Source: Streptomyces kanamyceticus (GTDB taxonomy: Bacteria; Actinomycetota; Actinomycetes; Streptomycetales; Streptomycetaceae). From it: a DNA stretch of 64,000 bases. The DNA lies in assembly GCF_008704495.1 (NCBI RefSeq), contig NZ_CP023699.1:5208001-5272000 (forward strand), in the 5' to 3' direction. Positions 15,518-23,225 of the stretch are shown here, one piece after another. The position numbers were made by a program, and so were the translations under genes. Position 1 is the stretch's first letter; each line of letters starts with the position of its first letter. The notes under the pieces were generated by a model. It made no database searches. It had not been told where the DNA came from and saw only the letters and a list, made by a program, of their open reading frames with translations.

Positions 15518-18303
15518 CGGCACCTGCGTCCGGAGCACCCGCACCAGGACACCGCACGCCTGCCGCCAGGACCGCCGTCTGGCACGAGGGCTCCGCCGAG
15601 TCGGTGGCCGACCGGCTCGGCGTCGACCCGGCGGCGGGCCTGCCCGCGCATCGGGCCGCCGAGCGGCTGGCCGAGGACGGCCCCAACACGCTGCCGGAGG
15701 AGCGGACGCCGTCCGGCTGGCAGCGGTTCCTGCGTCAGTACACCTCGTACATGCAGATCATCCTCGTCGGCGCCGCGGTGGTGTCCCTCGCCGTGCAGGA
15801 GTGGGGCACTGCCGTGGTCCTCGCGGCCCTGACCGTGCTGAACGCGGTCATCGGGATACGTCAGGAGGGCAAGGCGGAGAGCGCCATGAACGCCCTCAAG
15901 GCGATGTCGAAGGCCACGGCGCGGGTGCGGCGCGACGGCACCGAGGCGAGGGTCCCCGCGGAGGAGCTCGTGGTCGGGGACGTCGTCCTGCTCACCGCGG
16001 GGGACGAGGTCCCCGCCGACGGGCGGCTCATCGAGGCGAACGCCCTGCAGATCGACGAGTCCGCCCTCACCGGGGAGAGCGTTCCCGTCGCCAAGGACGC
16101 CGCACCGCTGGAGCTGGTGGCGGGCACCGAGCCGGGACCCGCCGACCTGACGAACATGGCGTTCATGGACACCCCGGTGACGCACGGCAGTGCCGTCCTG
16201 ATCGTCACCGCCACCGGATCCGGCACCGAACTGGGCCGCATAGCGGGGATGTTGTCGGCCACCGCGCCCGAGGAGTCCCCGCTCACCAAGGAACTGAACC
16301 GGCTGACGCTGTGGATCGTGGGGGCCGCGGGCCTGACGATGCTCATGATGTTCGTCCTCGGCCGGGAGCGGGGCGAGTCGTGGGACGTGCTGTTCGTCGC
16401 CGCGGTGTCCCTGGCGATCGCCGCCGTCCCCGAGGCGCTGCCCACCGTGACGCAGACGATCCTCTCCCTGGGCGGCCTCGAACTCGCCCGCAGGCACGCG
16501 ATCGTCAAGGACCTGCCGTCGGTCGAGACCCTCGGCTTCACCTCGGCCGTCAACTCCGACAAGACCGGCACGCTGACGCTGAACCAGATGACCGCCGTGG
16601 AGGTCGTGGACCCCCGCGACCGGTACACGGTCTCCGGCAGCGGCTACGGCCTGGAGGGCGGCATCCAGCACGCCGCGGGGACCTCCGCGGACATCGAGGA
16701 CGCGATCCTGCCGTACCTCGTCGCGAGCGACGCCTCGCTGGTGGACGGCGAGGTGGTGGGCGACCCCACCGAGGGCGCCCTCCTCGTGCTCGGCCACAAG
16801 GCGGGCCTCGACGCCGACGCCACCCGCGCCCGGTTCCCCCGCCTCGCCACGCTGCCGTTCGACCCCGCGTACAAGCTGATGGCGACCTTCCACGAGGCGC
16901 GGGACGGGCAGGGGCGGACGATCGTGCGCTGCTTCGTCAAGGGCGCGGCCCCTGCCGTGCTCGCCCGCGCGGGCACGGCCCTGTCGGACGGCGTGGCCAT
17001 CCCCTTCGACAAGGCCCTGCGCGAGCGGGCGCAGGGCGAACTGGAGCGGATGGAGCGCCTCGGCCACCGGGTGATGGCCGCCGCGTCCCGCGACTTCGAG
17101 CCCACGGAGTTCACCCCGAACGGCGATCTCCTGGATCTGGTCACGGAGTTGACGCTGACCAGCCTCGTCGGCATGGTCGACCCGCCGCGCGCCGAGTCCC
17201 GTGCCGCGGTGGCCGCGGCGCAGGCGGCGCACATCCGGGTCCGCATGGTCACCGGCGACGACGTCATCACGGGTGCCGCGGTCGCCGAGCAGATCGGCAT
17301 CCCGGGCGAGGCGGTCCTCGGCGCCGAGTTCGCGGCCATGCCGCAGGAGGAGCGGCTCGCCCGCATCGACGACATCGGCGTGGTCGGGCGGGTGGCCCCC
17401 GAGCACAAGGTGCTGCTCGCCGAGACCCTCAAGCAGAAGGGCGACGTCGTCGCCATGACCGGTGACGGGGTCAACGACGCCCCGGCCGTCAAGGCCGCGG
17501 ACATCGGCATCGCCATGGGGTCGGGTACGGAGGTCACGCGCAACGCAGGACGGATGATCCTGGCCGACGACAACTTCGCCACGATCATCCACGCGGTCGA
17601 GCAGGGCCGCAAGATCTACGACAACCTCACCAAGTACATCCGGTTCGTGCTCGTGCTGCTCGTGGTGTTCGTGCTGACGTTCCTCGGCGCGACGCTGTTC
17701 GACATCGCGGGCGGAGAGCCGTTCACGCCCGCACAGGTGCTGTGGATCCACTTCTTCGTGAACGCGGCCTTCGGATTCGCCCTCGGCTTCGACCGGGTCA
17801 GCGCGGGCCTGATGAGCCGCCGCCCGCGCCCCCGCGGCGAACCCGTGATGACCGGCGGCCTGATGCTCACGGTCGGGCTCGTCGGGACCGCCGTCACGAT
17901 CGGGCTGCTCAGCCTGATCAAGCTGGGCGAGTCGCGGTTCGACAGCCTGGCGGTGGGCAACTCCATCGCCTTCACGGCGTTCGCGCTGTGCCTGATCGTC
18001 GCCGCCCTCGAATGCCGCAACCAGACGGACACGGTGTTCACCGCCGACTCCTTCGACAGCAAGCAGCTGAACTGGACGCTGCTCGGGGAGTTCGCGCTGG
18101 CCGTCGTGGTGACCCAGACGGACGTCTTCAACCGGCTCCTGGACACCACACCGCTGACCGTCGGGCAGTTCGGCTGGGCCCTGCTGCCCGCGCTCGCGCT
18201 GCTCGGCCTGTGGGAGCTCGGCAAGCTCCTCGCGCGCCGCCGTACGGACGCGCGGAGCGCGGCCCCGCCGGTCCCGGCCTACACCCCGGCGTCGGGCAGC
18301 TGA
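15514..18303 (+). CDS. Cation-transporting P-type ATPase (P2-like)
   Basis: A 929-residue pump. It has an N-terminal cation-ATPase domain (~25-95), TGES at 186-189, PEALP in the ion-binding helix at 306-310, the phosphorylated Asp in SDKTGTLT at residue 349, TGDGVND at 649-655 and six C-terminal helices. The layout is that of Ca/Mg/Na-type P2 ATPases, but PEALP replaces the usual PEGLP and the residue before SDKTG is Asn where Cys is common, so the ion is uncertain. Co-transcription with PPK2 puts a polyphosphate enzyme beside an ATP-driven pump. Its last 25 bp overlap the next minus-strand gene. Confidence 0.93.
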   Translation: MTAPASGAPAPGHRTPAARTAVWHEGSAESVADRLGVDPAAGLPAHRAAERLAEDGPNTLPEERTPSGWQRFLRQYTSYMQIILVGAAVVSLAVQEWGTAVVLAALTVLNAVIGIRQEGKAESAMNALKAMSKATARVRRDGTEARVPAEELVVGDVVLLTAGDEVPADGRLIEANALQIDESALTGESVPVAKDAAPLELVAGTEPGPADLTNMAFMDTPVTHGSAVLIVTATGSGTELGRIAGMLSATAPEESPLTKELNRLTLWIVGAAGLTMLMMFVLGRERGESWDVLFVAAVSLAIAAVPEALPTVTQTILSLGGLELARRHAIVKDLPSVETLGFTSAVNSDKTGTLTLNQMTAVEVVDPRDRYTVSGSGYGLEGGIQHAAGTSADIEDAILPYLVASDASLVDGEVVGDPTEGALLVLGHKAGLDADATRARFPRLATLPFDPAYKLMATFHEARDGQGRTIVRCFVKGAAPAVLARAGTALSDGVAIPFDKALRERAQGELERMERLGHRVMAAASRDFEPTEFTPNGDLLDLVTELTLTSLVGMVDPPRAESRAAVAAAQAAHIRVRMVTGDDVITGAAVAEQIGIPGEAVLGAEFAAMPQEERLARIDDIGVVGRVAPEHKVLLAETLKQKGDVVAMTGDGVNDAPAVKAADIGIAMGSGTEVTRNAGRMILADDNFATIIHAVEQGRKIYDNLTKYIRFVLVLLVVFVLTFLGATLFDIAGGEPFTPAQVLWIHFFVNAAFGFALGFDRVSAGLMSRRPRPRGEPVMTGGLMLTVGLVGTAVTIGLLSLIKLGESRFDSLAVGNSIAFTAFALCLIVAALECRNQTDTVFTADSFDSKQLNWTLLGEFALAVVVTQTDVFNRLLDTTPLTVGQFGWALLPALALLGLWELGKLLARRRTDARSAAPPVPAYTPASGS

Positions 18304-18539
18304 CGCAGGTCCAGGAGTTCGAGGCCGAGGGCCCGGATCCGGTCCAGGATCGCGTACAGGGCGCGCTGGTCGAGTCCGGCGCCCACCAGCACCGTCTCCG
18401 CGGGCCGCAGGACGACCGTCAGCTCGACGAACGCCGAACGGAAGGCCTCTCCGACCCGGCCCCTGACCCGGATCTCGAAGTCACCGCGGCCGGGGAACCA
18501 TCCCTCCGGCACGGGTCCGATCGCGAGTGCCCCGCCCAT
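18279..18539 (-). CDS. Conserved small actinobacterial protein, paralogue A
   Basis: An 86-residue protein of unknown function. FEIRVRGRVGEAFRSAF, VVLRPAETVLVGAGLDQRAL and ILDRIRALGLELLDLR are shared almost word for word with the protein at 31800. A mixed alpha/beta fold with no membrane segment is expected. ATG 18539 is chosen over GTG 18548 because AGGAGG would overlap the GTG, while it sits 8 bases before the ATG; the paralogue has the same arrangement. It is divergent from DUF7144 paralogue B, sharing one operator. Confidence 0.85.
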   Translation of the reverse strand: MGGALAIGPVPEGWFPGRGDFEIRVRGRVGEAFRSAFVELTVVLRPAETVLVGAGLDQRALYAILDRIRALGLELLDLRQLPDAGV

Positions 18540-18628
18540 GGCGCTCACCTCCTGTACGACGGGCCGTCACCTCCGGTGCGACGGCCCGTGTCCGACTGGC
18601 CATTCTTCCGGCCGCACGGGCGGTGCCA

Positions 18629-18645
18629 TCACCTTCAGCGGGTGA
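18629..18645. promoter_or_regulatory. Palindromic operator, site 2
   Basis: TCACCT-N5-GGGTGA, 11/12. It lies between divergent genes, 89 bp from the minus-strand start and 84 bp from the plus-strand start. CCATTCTTCC occurs nearby and is repeated in the paralogous intergenic region at 32115-32124. Confidence 0.75.
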
Positions 18646-18729
18646 CGCCGCCGCCGTGGGGGAGGGCGGATGCTCCCGGTCCATCGAGCGATCGCGCGAT
18701 GGAGCGATGGGTCGAGGAGGAGGTTCGAC

Positions 18730-19200
18730 ATGGCTGAGCAGCAGTACTCCCCGGGCCGGGCAGGGCCCGGTGCGCCCCCGCCCGAACCGGAGCACCGCGT
18801 AGGCGTGCTCACCGTCGGCGGAGTCGTGTTCGCGGCCTGTGTCATGGGCCTGGCCGGTGCGTACCACATGATCGCGGGACTGTCCGCGGTCCTGAACGAG
18901 AACTACTACCAGGCACAGAACGACTACTCCTACGACTTCGACGTCAACACCAGGGGCTGGATCGAGATGATCACCGGCATCGTGGTGCTCGCCGCGGCGC
19001 TGAGCCTCTTCTCCGGTCGTACGTGGGCCCGTGGGATCGGCATCGTCATCGCGGTGCTCAGCGCGATGGAGAACTTCTTCTTCACCCCGTACCACCCGGT
19101 GTGGTCGGCCCTGATCATCTTCCTCGACGTCCTGGTGATCTGGTCCCTCGCCACGTACGGACGGCGGGAGGCGCACAAGGTCTACGGGGCTCCCATGTGA
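18730..19200 (+). CDS. DUF7144-type membrane protein, paralogue B
   Basis: A 156-residue protein: a cytosolic Pro/Gly/Gln-rich N-terminus of about 25 residues, then four helices. Signature segments are YDFDVNTRGWIEMITGIVVL, SGRTWARGIGI and YHPVWSALIIFLDVLVIWSL. It is closest to paralogue C at 32293. ATG 18730 follows a strong GGAGGAGG. It is divergently paired with the small protein at 18279 and probably controlled by the operator at 18629. Confidence 0.9.
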   Translation: MAEQQYSPGRAGPGAPPPEPEHRVGVLTVGGVVFAACVMGLAGAYHMIAGLSAVLNENYYQAQNDYSYDFDVNTRGWIEMITGIVVLAAALSLFSGRTWARGIGIVIAVLSAMENFFFTPYHPVWSALIIFLDVLVIWSLATYGRREAHKVYGAPM

Positions 19201-19282
19201 GCCGCCCCGCCCGGGACCGGCGGCGGGGCGAACCTCACCCGCGGGGGAGGATGGCCGAAGCCCGCCGGTCCGGTGCGATGGC

Positions 19283-19744
19283 GTGGTGAACGTATACAGG
19301 GGAACCGGCTTCGTGGTGGGCGCGCTGCTCGCGGTGCCGCGCCTGGCGCTCAGGACCGCGGACGCGGCTCTGGACGCGGTGGTGCGCGAGGTGTTCGCCG
19401 CTGTCGTGCGGCGGCTCGAAATCGACGACGTGGTGGCCCGTGTCGACGTGGACCGGGTGGTGGAGCGCGTCGACGTCGACGCCGTCGTGCGGCGCGTCGA
19501 CATCGACGCCGTGGTCGACCGGATCGACCTCGTCTCCCTGGTCGTCGACGTCCTCGCGGAGATCGACGTGCAGCAGATCGCGCGGGAGGCGGGCAGCGGC
19601 ATGACGCGCGAGACCGTCGAGGCCGTCAGGGAGCGCGGCATCCGGGCCGACAGGATCGTCGACCACTTCGCCGACCGACTGCTGCGCAGGACGGGCGGGG
19701 CGCGGGCCGCAGCGCCGCGGCCAGGGCCCGTGCGGCCGGTGTGA
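19283..19744 (+). CDS. Conserved protein with internal RVDVDxVV repeats
   Basis: A 153-residue protein. After a hydrophobic-basic N-terminus (GFVVGALLAVPRLALR) it has at least five consecutive ~9-residue units of the form R-V/I-D-V/I-D-x-V-V (VARVDVDRVVERVDVDAVV). It ends with a charged region, MTRETVEAVRERG. The repeats suggest an elongated amphipathic structure. GTG 19283 or 19286 starts it. It is followed 16 bp later by an RDD membrane protein and is likely co-transcribed. The function is unknown. Confidence 0.8.
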   Translation: MVNVYRGTGFVVGALLAVPRLALRTADAALDAVVREVFAAVVRRLEIDDVVARVDVDRVVERVDVDAVVRRVDIDAVVDRIDLVSLVVDVLAEIDVQQIAREAGSGMTRETVEAVRERGIRADRIVDHFADRLLRRTGGARAAAPRPGPVRPV

Positions 19745-19760
19745 GCGCGGCGGGGCGGGG

Positions 19761-20849
19761 ATGTCGGGCCAGGACCCGGCCGCGGCGGGCGTACCGCGGG
19801 AGCCGTGGCAGGCGCGGGGCCGCGCGGCCGGACTCGTCTCGCGCGGCCTCGCCGCCGTGCTCGACGCGCTGGTGGTGGCGGCGCTCGGCGTGCTGCTGCA
19901 CCTGGCGGCGTCCGCCGTCGTCCTGCTGGTGACCGGGCCGCCGTTCCGCTCCCTCGACCTGCCCTCCTGGGTCAGGGCAGGATGCGCCACCGCGCTCGCC
20001 CTCGGCTACGCGGCGGGCAGCTGGGTCACGACCGGGCGCACGGCGGGGGATCAGGTGATGGGGCTGCGGGTGCGCGCCCTGTCGGGCGGGCTGCTCGGGG
20101 TGTGGACCGCGGTGCCGCGGGCCGTGCTCTGTCTCGCCTTCCCGGTGGGCCTGTTGTGGATTCCCCTGAGCCGCCGGTCCGCGTCCGCGCAGGACCTCCT
20201 CGTACGGAGCACGGTGGTCTACGACTGGCGGCCCCGCGAGCCCGGCGGCGCGGCGCCCTGCGGGGGTTCCGGATCCCCGTACCGCAGGAGCGCCCCGCTG
20301 CCGCCGCTAACTCGCCCCGGCGGGCCGCGCCGTGGCCATGTTCGGGGCGGGTCCCCTGGGCAGCAGGACCGCGGCGACGAGTCCGGCCAGGCCGAGCACG
20401 GCGAGGGTGAGCATCGCGGCGCGGTAGGCGTGGGCCGGGTCGGCGACGAGGATGGTGCCCGCGATGGCGGTGCCCAGGGACGAGCCGAGGTTCGAGACGC
20501 TGCGGGAAAGCCCCGAGATCTCGCCCTGATCGTCGTCGGCGAAGCTCGACTGGACGATGTTGACCGAGGGGGTCAGCATCACGCCGAGGCCCACCCCGAT
20601 GAGGAAGAGCCCGGGTGCCGACGCCCAGGCACTGGCGGTGCCGCCCGCCATGGCGATCAGTACGACGATGCCGCCCACGGTCAGGACGAACCCGGCCATG
20701 ATGAGGGTGCGCTGGGCCCGCCGCTTGGCGAAGCGTTCGGCGGCCAGGGACGAGGCGAGCAGCCCCACGGTGGCCGCCGTGAAGATCAGGCCGGTCTCGA
20801 TCGCGTTGTAGCCGCGGACCACCTGGAGGTAGGCGGCCGTCACGAATGA
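19761..20849 (+). CDS. RDD family membrane protein with an anomalous 3' extension
   Basis: The first ~160 residues are an RDD-family protein (RGLAAVLDALVVAALGVLLH, helices, TAGDQVMGLRVRALSGG, ending VVYDWRPR). Family members normally end there (about 20240). This frame stays open for ~200 more residues, running antisense through the 3' half of the MFS gene with a composition unlike a protein. In another frame a TAA lies at 20308, just at the MFS stop. A small frameshift or a lost stop is likely. The functional part is 19761 to about 20250. Confidence 0.6.
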   Translation: MSGQDPAAAGVPREPWQARGRAAGLVSRGLAAVLDALVVAALGVLLHLAASAVVLLVTGPPFRSLDLPSWVRAGCATALALGYAAGSWVTTGRTAGDQVMGLRVRALSGGLLGVWTAVPRAVLCLAFPVGLLWIPLSRRSASAQDLLVRSTVVYDWRPREPGGAAPCGGSGSPYRRSAPLPPLTRPGGPRRGHVRGGSPGQQDRGDESGQAEHGEGEHRGAVGVGRVGDEDGARDGGAQGRAEVRDAAGKPRDLALIVVGEARLDDVDRGGQHHAEAHPDEEEPGCRRPGTGGAARHGDQYDDAAHGQDEPGHDEGALGPPLGEAFGGQGRGEQPHGGRREDQAGLDRVVAADHLEVGGRHE

Positions 20850-21722
20850 CACCCCCATCAGGACCAGCCACTGCACGTGCTGGGTGATCAGGCCCAGGTT
20901 GGAGGTGCGGTCGTGGAACAGGCTGGTCGACAGGAGCGGTTCGCGGCCCGCCGCCTCCATGGCGCGCGCCGAGCGGAAGAACCACAGGAGGACCAGCGCG
21001 CCCGCGGCGAGCAGCCCGGCGGCCAGCCAGCCGTTGTCGTCGACGGCCAGGATGCCCATGACCAGGACGATGAGCCCGACGGCGGTGAGCACCGCGCCGC
21101 GTACGTCGAAGGACGCGGCCGGATCCGGGGGCAGCGGGTCGGGCACGCGACGGCTCATCACCAGGATGACCGTGACGATCAGGGCCTGGAACACGAAGGC
21201 CGCCCGCCAGCTGATCGCGGTGGTGATGAGCCCGCCGATCAGCGGTCCCGCGGCCGCGCCGATGCCGCCCATCGCCATGACGGCGCCGAAGGCCTTGGCC
21301 CGCGAGGTCACCTCGGTGAACAGCAGCGTGGTGAGGATGTAGACGGGCGGGATGAGCAGGGCCGTGCCGATGCCCTCCAGGAGGGAGTTGCCGAGGATGA
21401 GCACGCCGAGGCCGGGGGCGAACGCGCTGAGCAGCGCGCCGACCCCGTACACGGCCAGGCCCGCCCGGAAGCAGCGCTTGCGGCCGTAGCGTTCGGTGAG
21501 CTTGCCGCACGGGATCATCAGCGCGGCCATCACCAGGAGGAAGACCGTGATGGCGGTCTGGACGCCCTGCACGGTGGTGTCCAGGTCCTCGCTGATGTCG
21601 TTGATCATCACGTTCATGTTGGAACCGGCGAAGCTGCAGATGAACTGGGCGAGGGCCAGCGGGAGCAGGACGTGGCGCGGTATGCGCGCGGCCCCTTCCG
21701 CCGGCCCGTTGTTGTCCGTCAT
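20307..21722 (-). CDS. MFS transporter, DHA2-like, 14 helices
   Basis: A 471-residue membrane protein. The loop 2-3 signature is CGKLTERYGRKRCFRAGLAV and motif C-like GGIGAAAGPLIGGLI lies in helix 5. About 14 helices fit drug:H+ antiporter family 2. It lies 18 bp after the GH13 gene in a four-gene operon running from 27456. Whether it exports drugs or sugars derived from the hydrolases is unknown. Confidence 0.9.
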   Translation of the reverse strand: MTDNNGPAEGAARIPRHVLLPLALAQFICSFAGSNMNVMINDISEDLDTTVQGVQTAITVFLLVMAALMIPCGKLTERYGRKRCFRAGLAVYGVGALLSAFAPGLGVLILGNSLLEGIGTALLIPPVYILTTLLFTEVTSRAKAFGAVMAMGGIGAAAGPLIGGLITTAISWRAAFVFQALIVTVILVMSRRVPDPLPPDPAASFDVRGAVLTAVGLIVLVMGILAVDDNGWLAAGLLAAGALVLLWFFRSARAMEAAGREPLLSTSLFHDRTSNLGLITQHVQWLVLMGVSFVTAAYLQVVRGYNAIETGLIFTAATVGLLASSLAAERFAKRRAQRTLIMAGFVLTVGGIVVLIAMAGGTASAWASAPGLFLIGVGLGVMLTPSVNIVQSSFADDDQGEISGLSRSVSNLGSSLGTAIAGTILVADPAHAYRAAMLTLAVLGLAGLVAAVLLPRGPAPNMATARPAGAS

Positions 21723-21740
21723 GGGTGCGCCGCCGGTCCG

Positions 21741-23225
21741 TCAGGCGCCGCTGTCGGCGACGGCGAACACGTGGGTGCCCCAGGGGTCGAGGGCGACGTA
21801 GAGACCGGGGTCGGCGAGGTCGTCGCCGAACCGTTCGTGGCGCGAGCCGTCGAGGAGGTCGGTCAACACGGCCGTCGAGCCGCGCAGTTCGGGCCAGGGC
21901 AGCCGGATCATGGCCTGCGCGGGCTGCCCGGAGTAGTTCACCGCCACGGCGAACCGTCCGCCCGAGCCGGTCCAGGCCCAGGCGAGCAGGGCGCGGTGGC
22001 TGGGGTTGTCCGGCCATCCCTCGGTGTCCAGGAGGCGCCAACTGCCCGTGCGCATGCCGCTCTTGTGCACGGCGGAGAGCAGCCGCTCGTGGAAGGCGCG
22101 CAGCGCGGTGTCGGGCGGCTCGTCGGGGCGGCGGTCCAGGAAGACGGGCAGCTGGGTGCGGCGCCCGGTGAACTGGCCCTCGTGCCACAGCGTCGCCCCG
22201 GGCAGCGTCGCGATCACGACGGCCGCCGCGCGCTCCTCGGCCGGGGAGAGGGTGTGCGCGGCCCGGGGCTCGTCGTGGTTCTCCAGGAACCGCACGAGGT
22301 GGCGCTGGTACTCCACCTCCGCGTGCAGGTGCTGCCGGACGGACTCGGGGCCCTCGTGCAGCATGCGGTCGTAGAGCCGCTTGTCGTAGCAGAAGTCGAA
22401 CCCCTGTTGTTGCAGGGCCCATTCGAGGTCCCAGTACGCCTCGGCGGCGAAGACCATGCCCGGGTGGTGGCGCCGGACCCCGGCGAGCACGGCGGGCCAG
22501 AACTCCTCCTGGGGCGGTGCCCCGGCGTGCTGCCCCCAGGTGCGGGCGAAGACGTCGTTCATGAGCAGCATCGCCATGTCGCAGCGCACGCCGTCGCAGA
22601 CCCGGCCGATGCCGGTGAGCACCTCGGTGGTCGCGGCGCGCAGCGCGGGCGCGAAGGCGTTGAGCTGGACGACGTCAGGCCACGGCGGGAAGAAGGGGTC
22701 GCGGCCGCGGGCGTACACCTCGGTCCCGGTGTCGAGGAACGCGGCGGGCTCGCGCCGCAGGTCCTCCGCCGAGCCGCGGACGAAGTACTCGGGATGCTCG
22801 GTCACCCAGGGGCTGTCCGGTGCGACGTGGTTGGGCACGTAGTCGAGCAGCAGTCCGACGCCGCGGCGGTCGAGTGCGGCGCGTGCCGCGGCGAGCCCCT
22901 CGCCGCCGCCGAGGGCCGCGTCCGCCTCGTAGCGGCGGATGCAGTAGGGCGAGCCCGCGATCTCGTGTTCGCCGATGTCGGGCACCGCGCGGGCGAAGGC
23001 GTCCCGCAGCGACGCGTCGCGCAGCGCGATGGAGCGGCCCTGCGGGCTGCGCTCCCACACCCCCATGAGCCAGACGGCGTCGACGCCGTGCGGGGTGAGC
23101 TGGTCCCAGGCGTCCTTGGGGACGTCGGCGAGGCCGGTGTGCCGGCCGGTGCGCTGCTGGATCTCGCGCAGCCACACCCGGGTGTTCACTTCGTGCACGA
23201 CGGGTTGTGCGGGCAGTGCGGTCAT
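21741..23225 (-). CDS. GH13 alpha-amylase family enzyme
   Basis: A 494-residue protein with a TIM-barrel. Conserved regions: DYVPNH at 128-133, GVRCDMA with the nucleophile Asp at 216, AEAYWD with the acid Glu at 262 and ENHDEP with the second Asp at 318. There is no signal peptide, so it is cytosolic. The C-terminal beta domain ends near residue 490. It overlaps the GH63-like gene by ATGA. GH13 members of this kind act on short alpha-glucans or trehalose-related sugars; the substrate is not determined. Confidence 0.9.
   Translation of the reverse strand: MTALPAQPVVHEVNTRVWLREIQQRTGRHTGLADVPKDAWDQLTPHGVDAVWLMGVWERSPQGRSIALRDASLRDAFARAVPDIGEHEIAGSPYCIRRYEADAALGGGEGLAAARAALDRRGVGLLLDYVPNHVAPDSPWVTEHPEYFVRGSAEDLRREPAAFLDTGTEVYARGRDPFFPPWPDVVQLNAFAPALRAATTEVLTGIGRVCDGVRCDMAMLLMNDVFARTWGQHAGAPPQEEFWPAVLAGVRRHHPGMVFAAEAYWDLEWALQQQGFDFCYDKRLYDRMLHEGPESVRQHLHAEVEYQRHLVRFLENHDEPRAAHTLSPAEERAAAVVIATLPGATLWHEGQFTGRRTQLPVFLDRRPDEPPDTALRAFHERLLSAVHKSGMRTGSWRLLDTEGWPDNPSHRALLAWAWTGSGGRFAVAVNYSGQPAQAMIRLPWPELRGSTAVLTDLLDGSRHERFGDDLADPGLYVALDPWGTHVFAVADSGA

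Noticed and set aside
15313..17751. ~810-codon antisense frame across PPK2 and the P-type ATPase
   Set aside because: No recognisable domain, and it covers two genes with complete catalytic motifs on the other strand.
18540..18548. GTG 18548 as start of the small protein
   Set aside because: It overlaps the AGGAGG site, and the paralogue at 32081 has the same spacing to an ATG.
19235..19251. TCACCC-N5 motif upstream of the repeat-protein gene
   Set aside because: The second half GGAGGA matches only 4 of 6; too weak to count.
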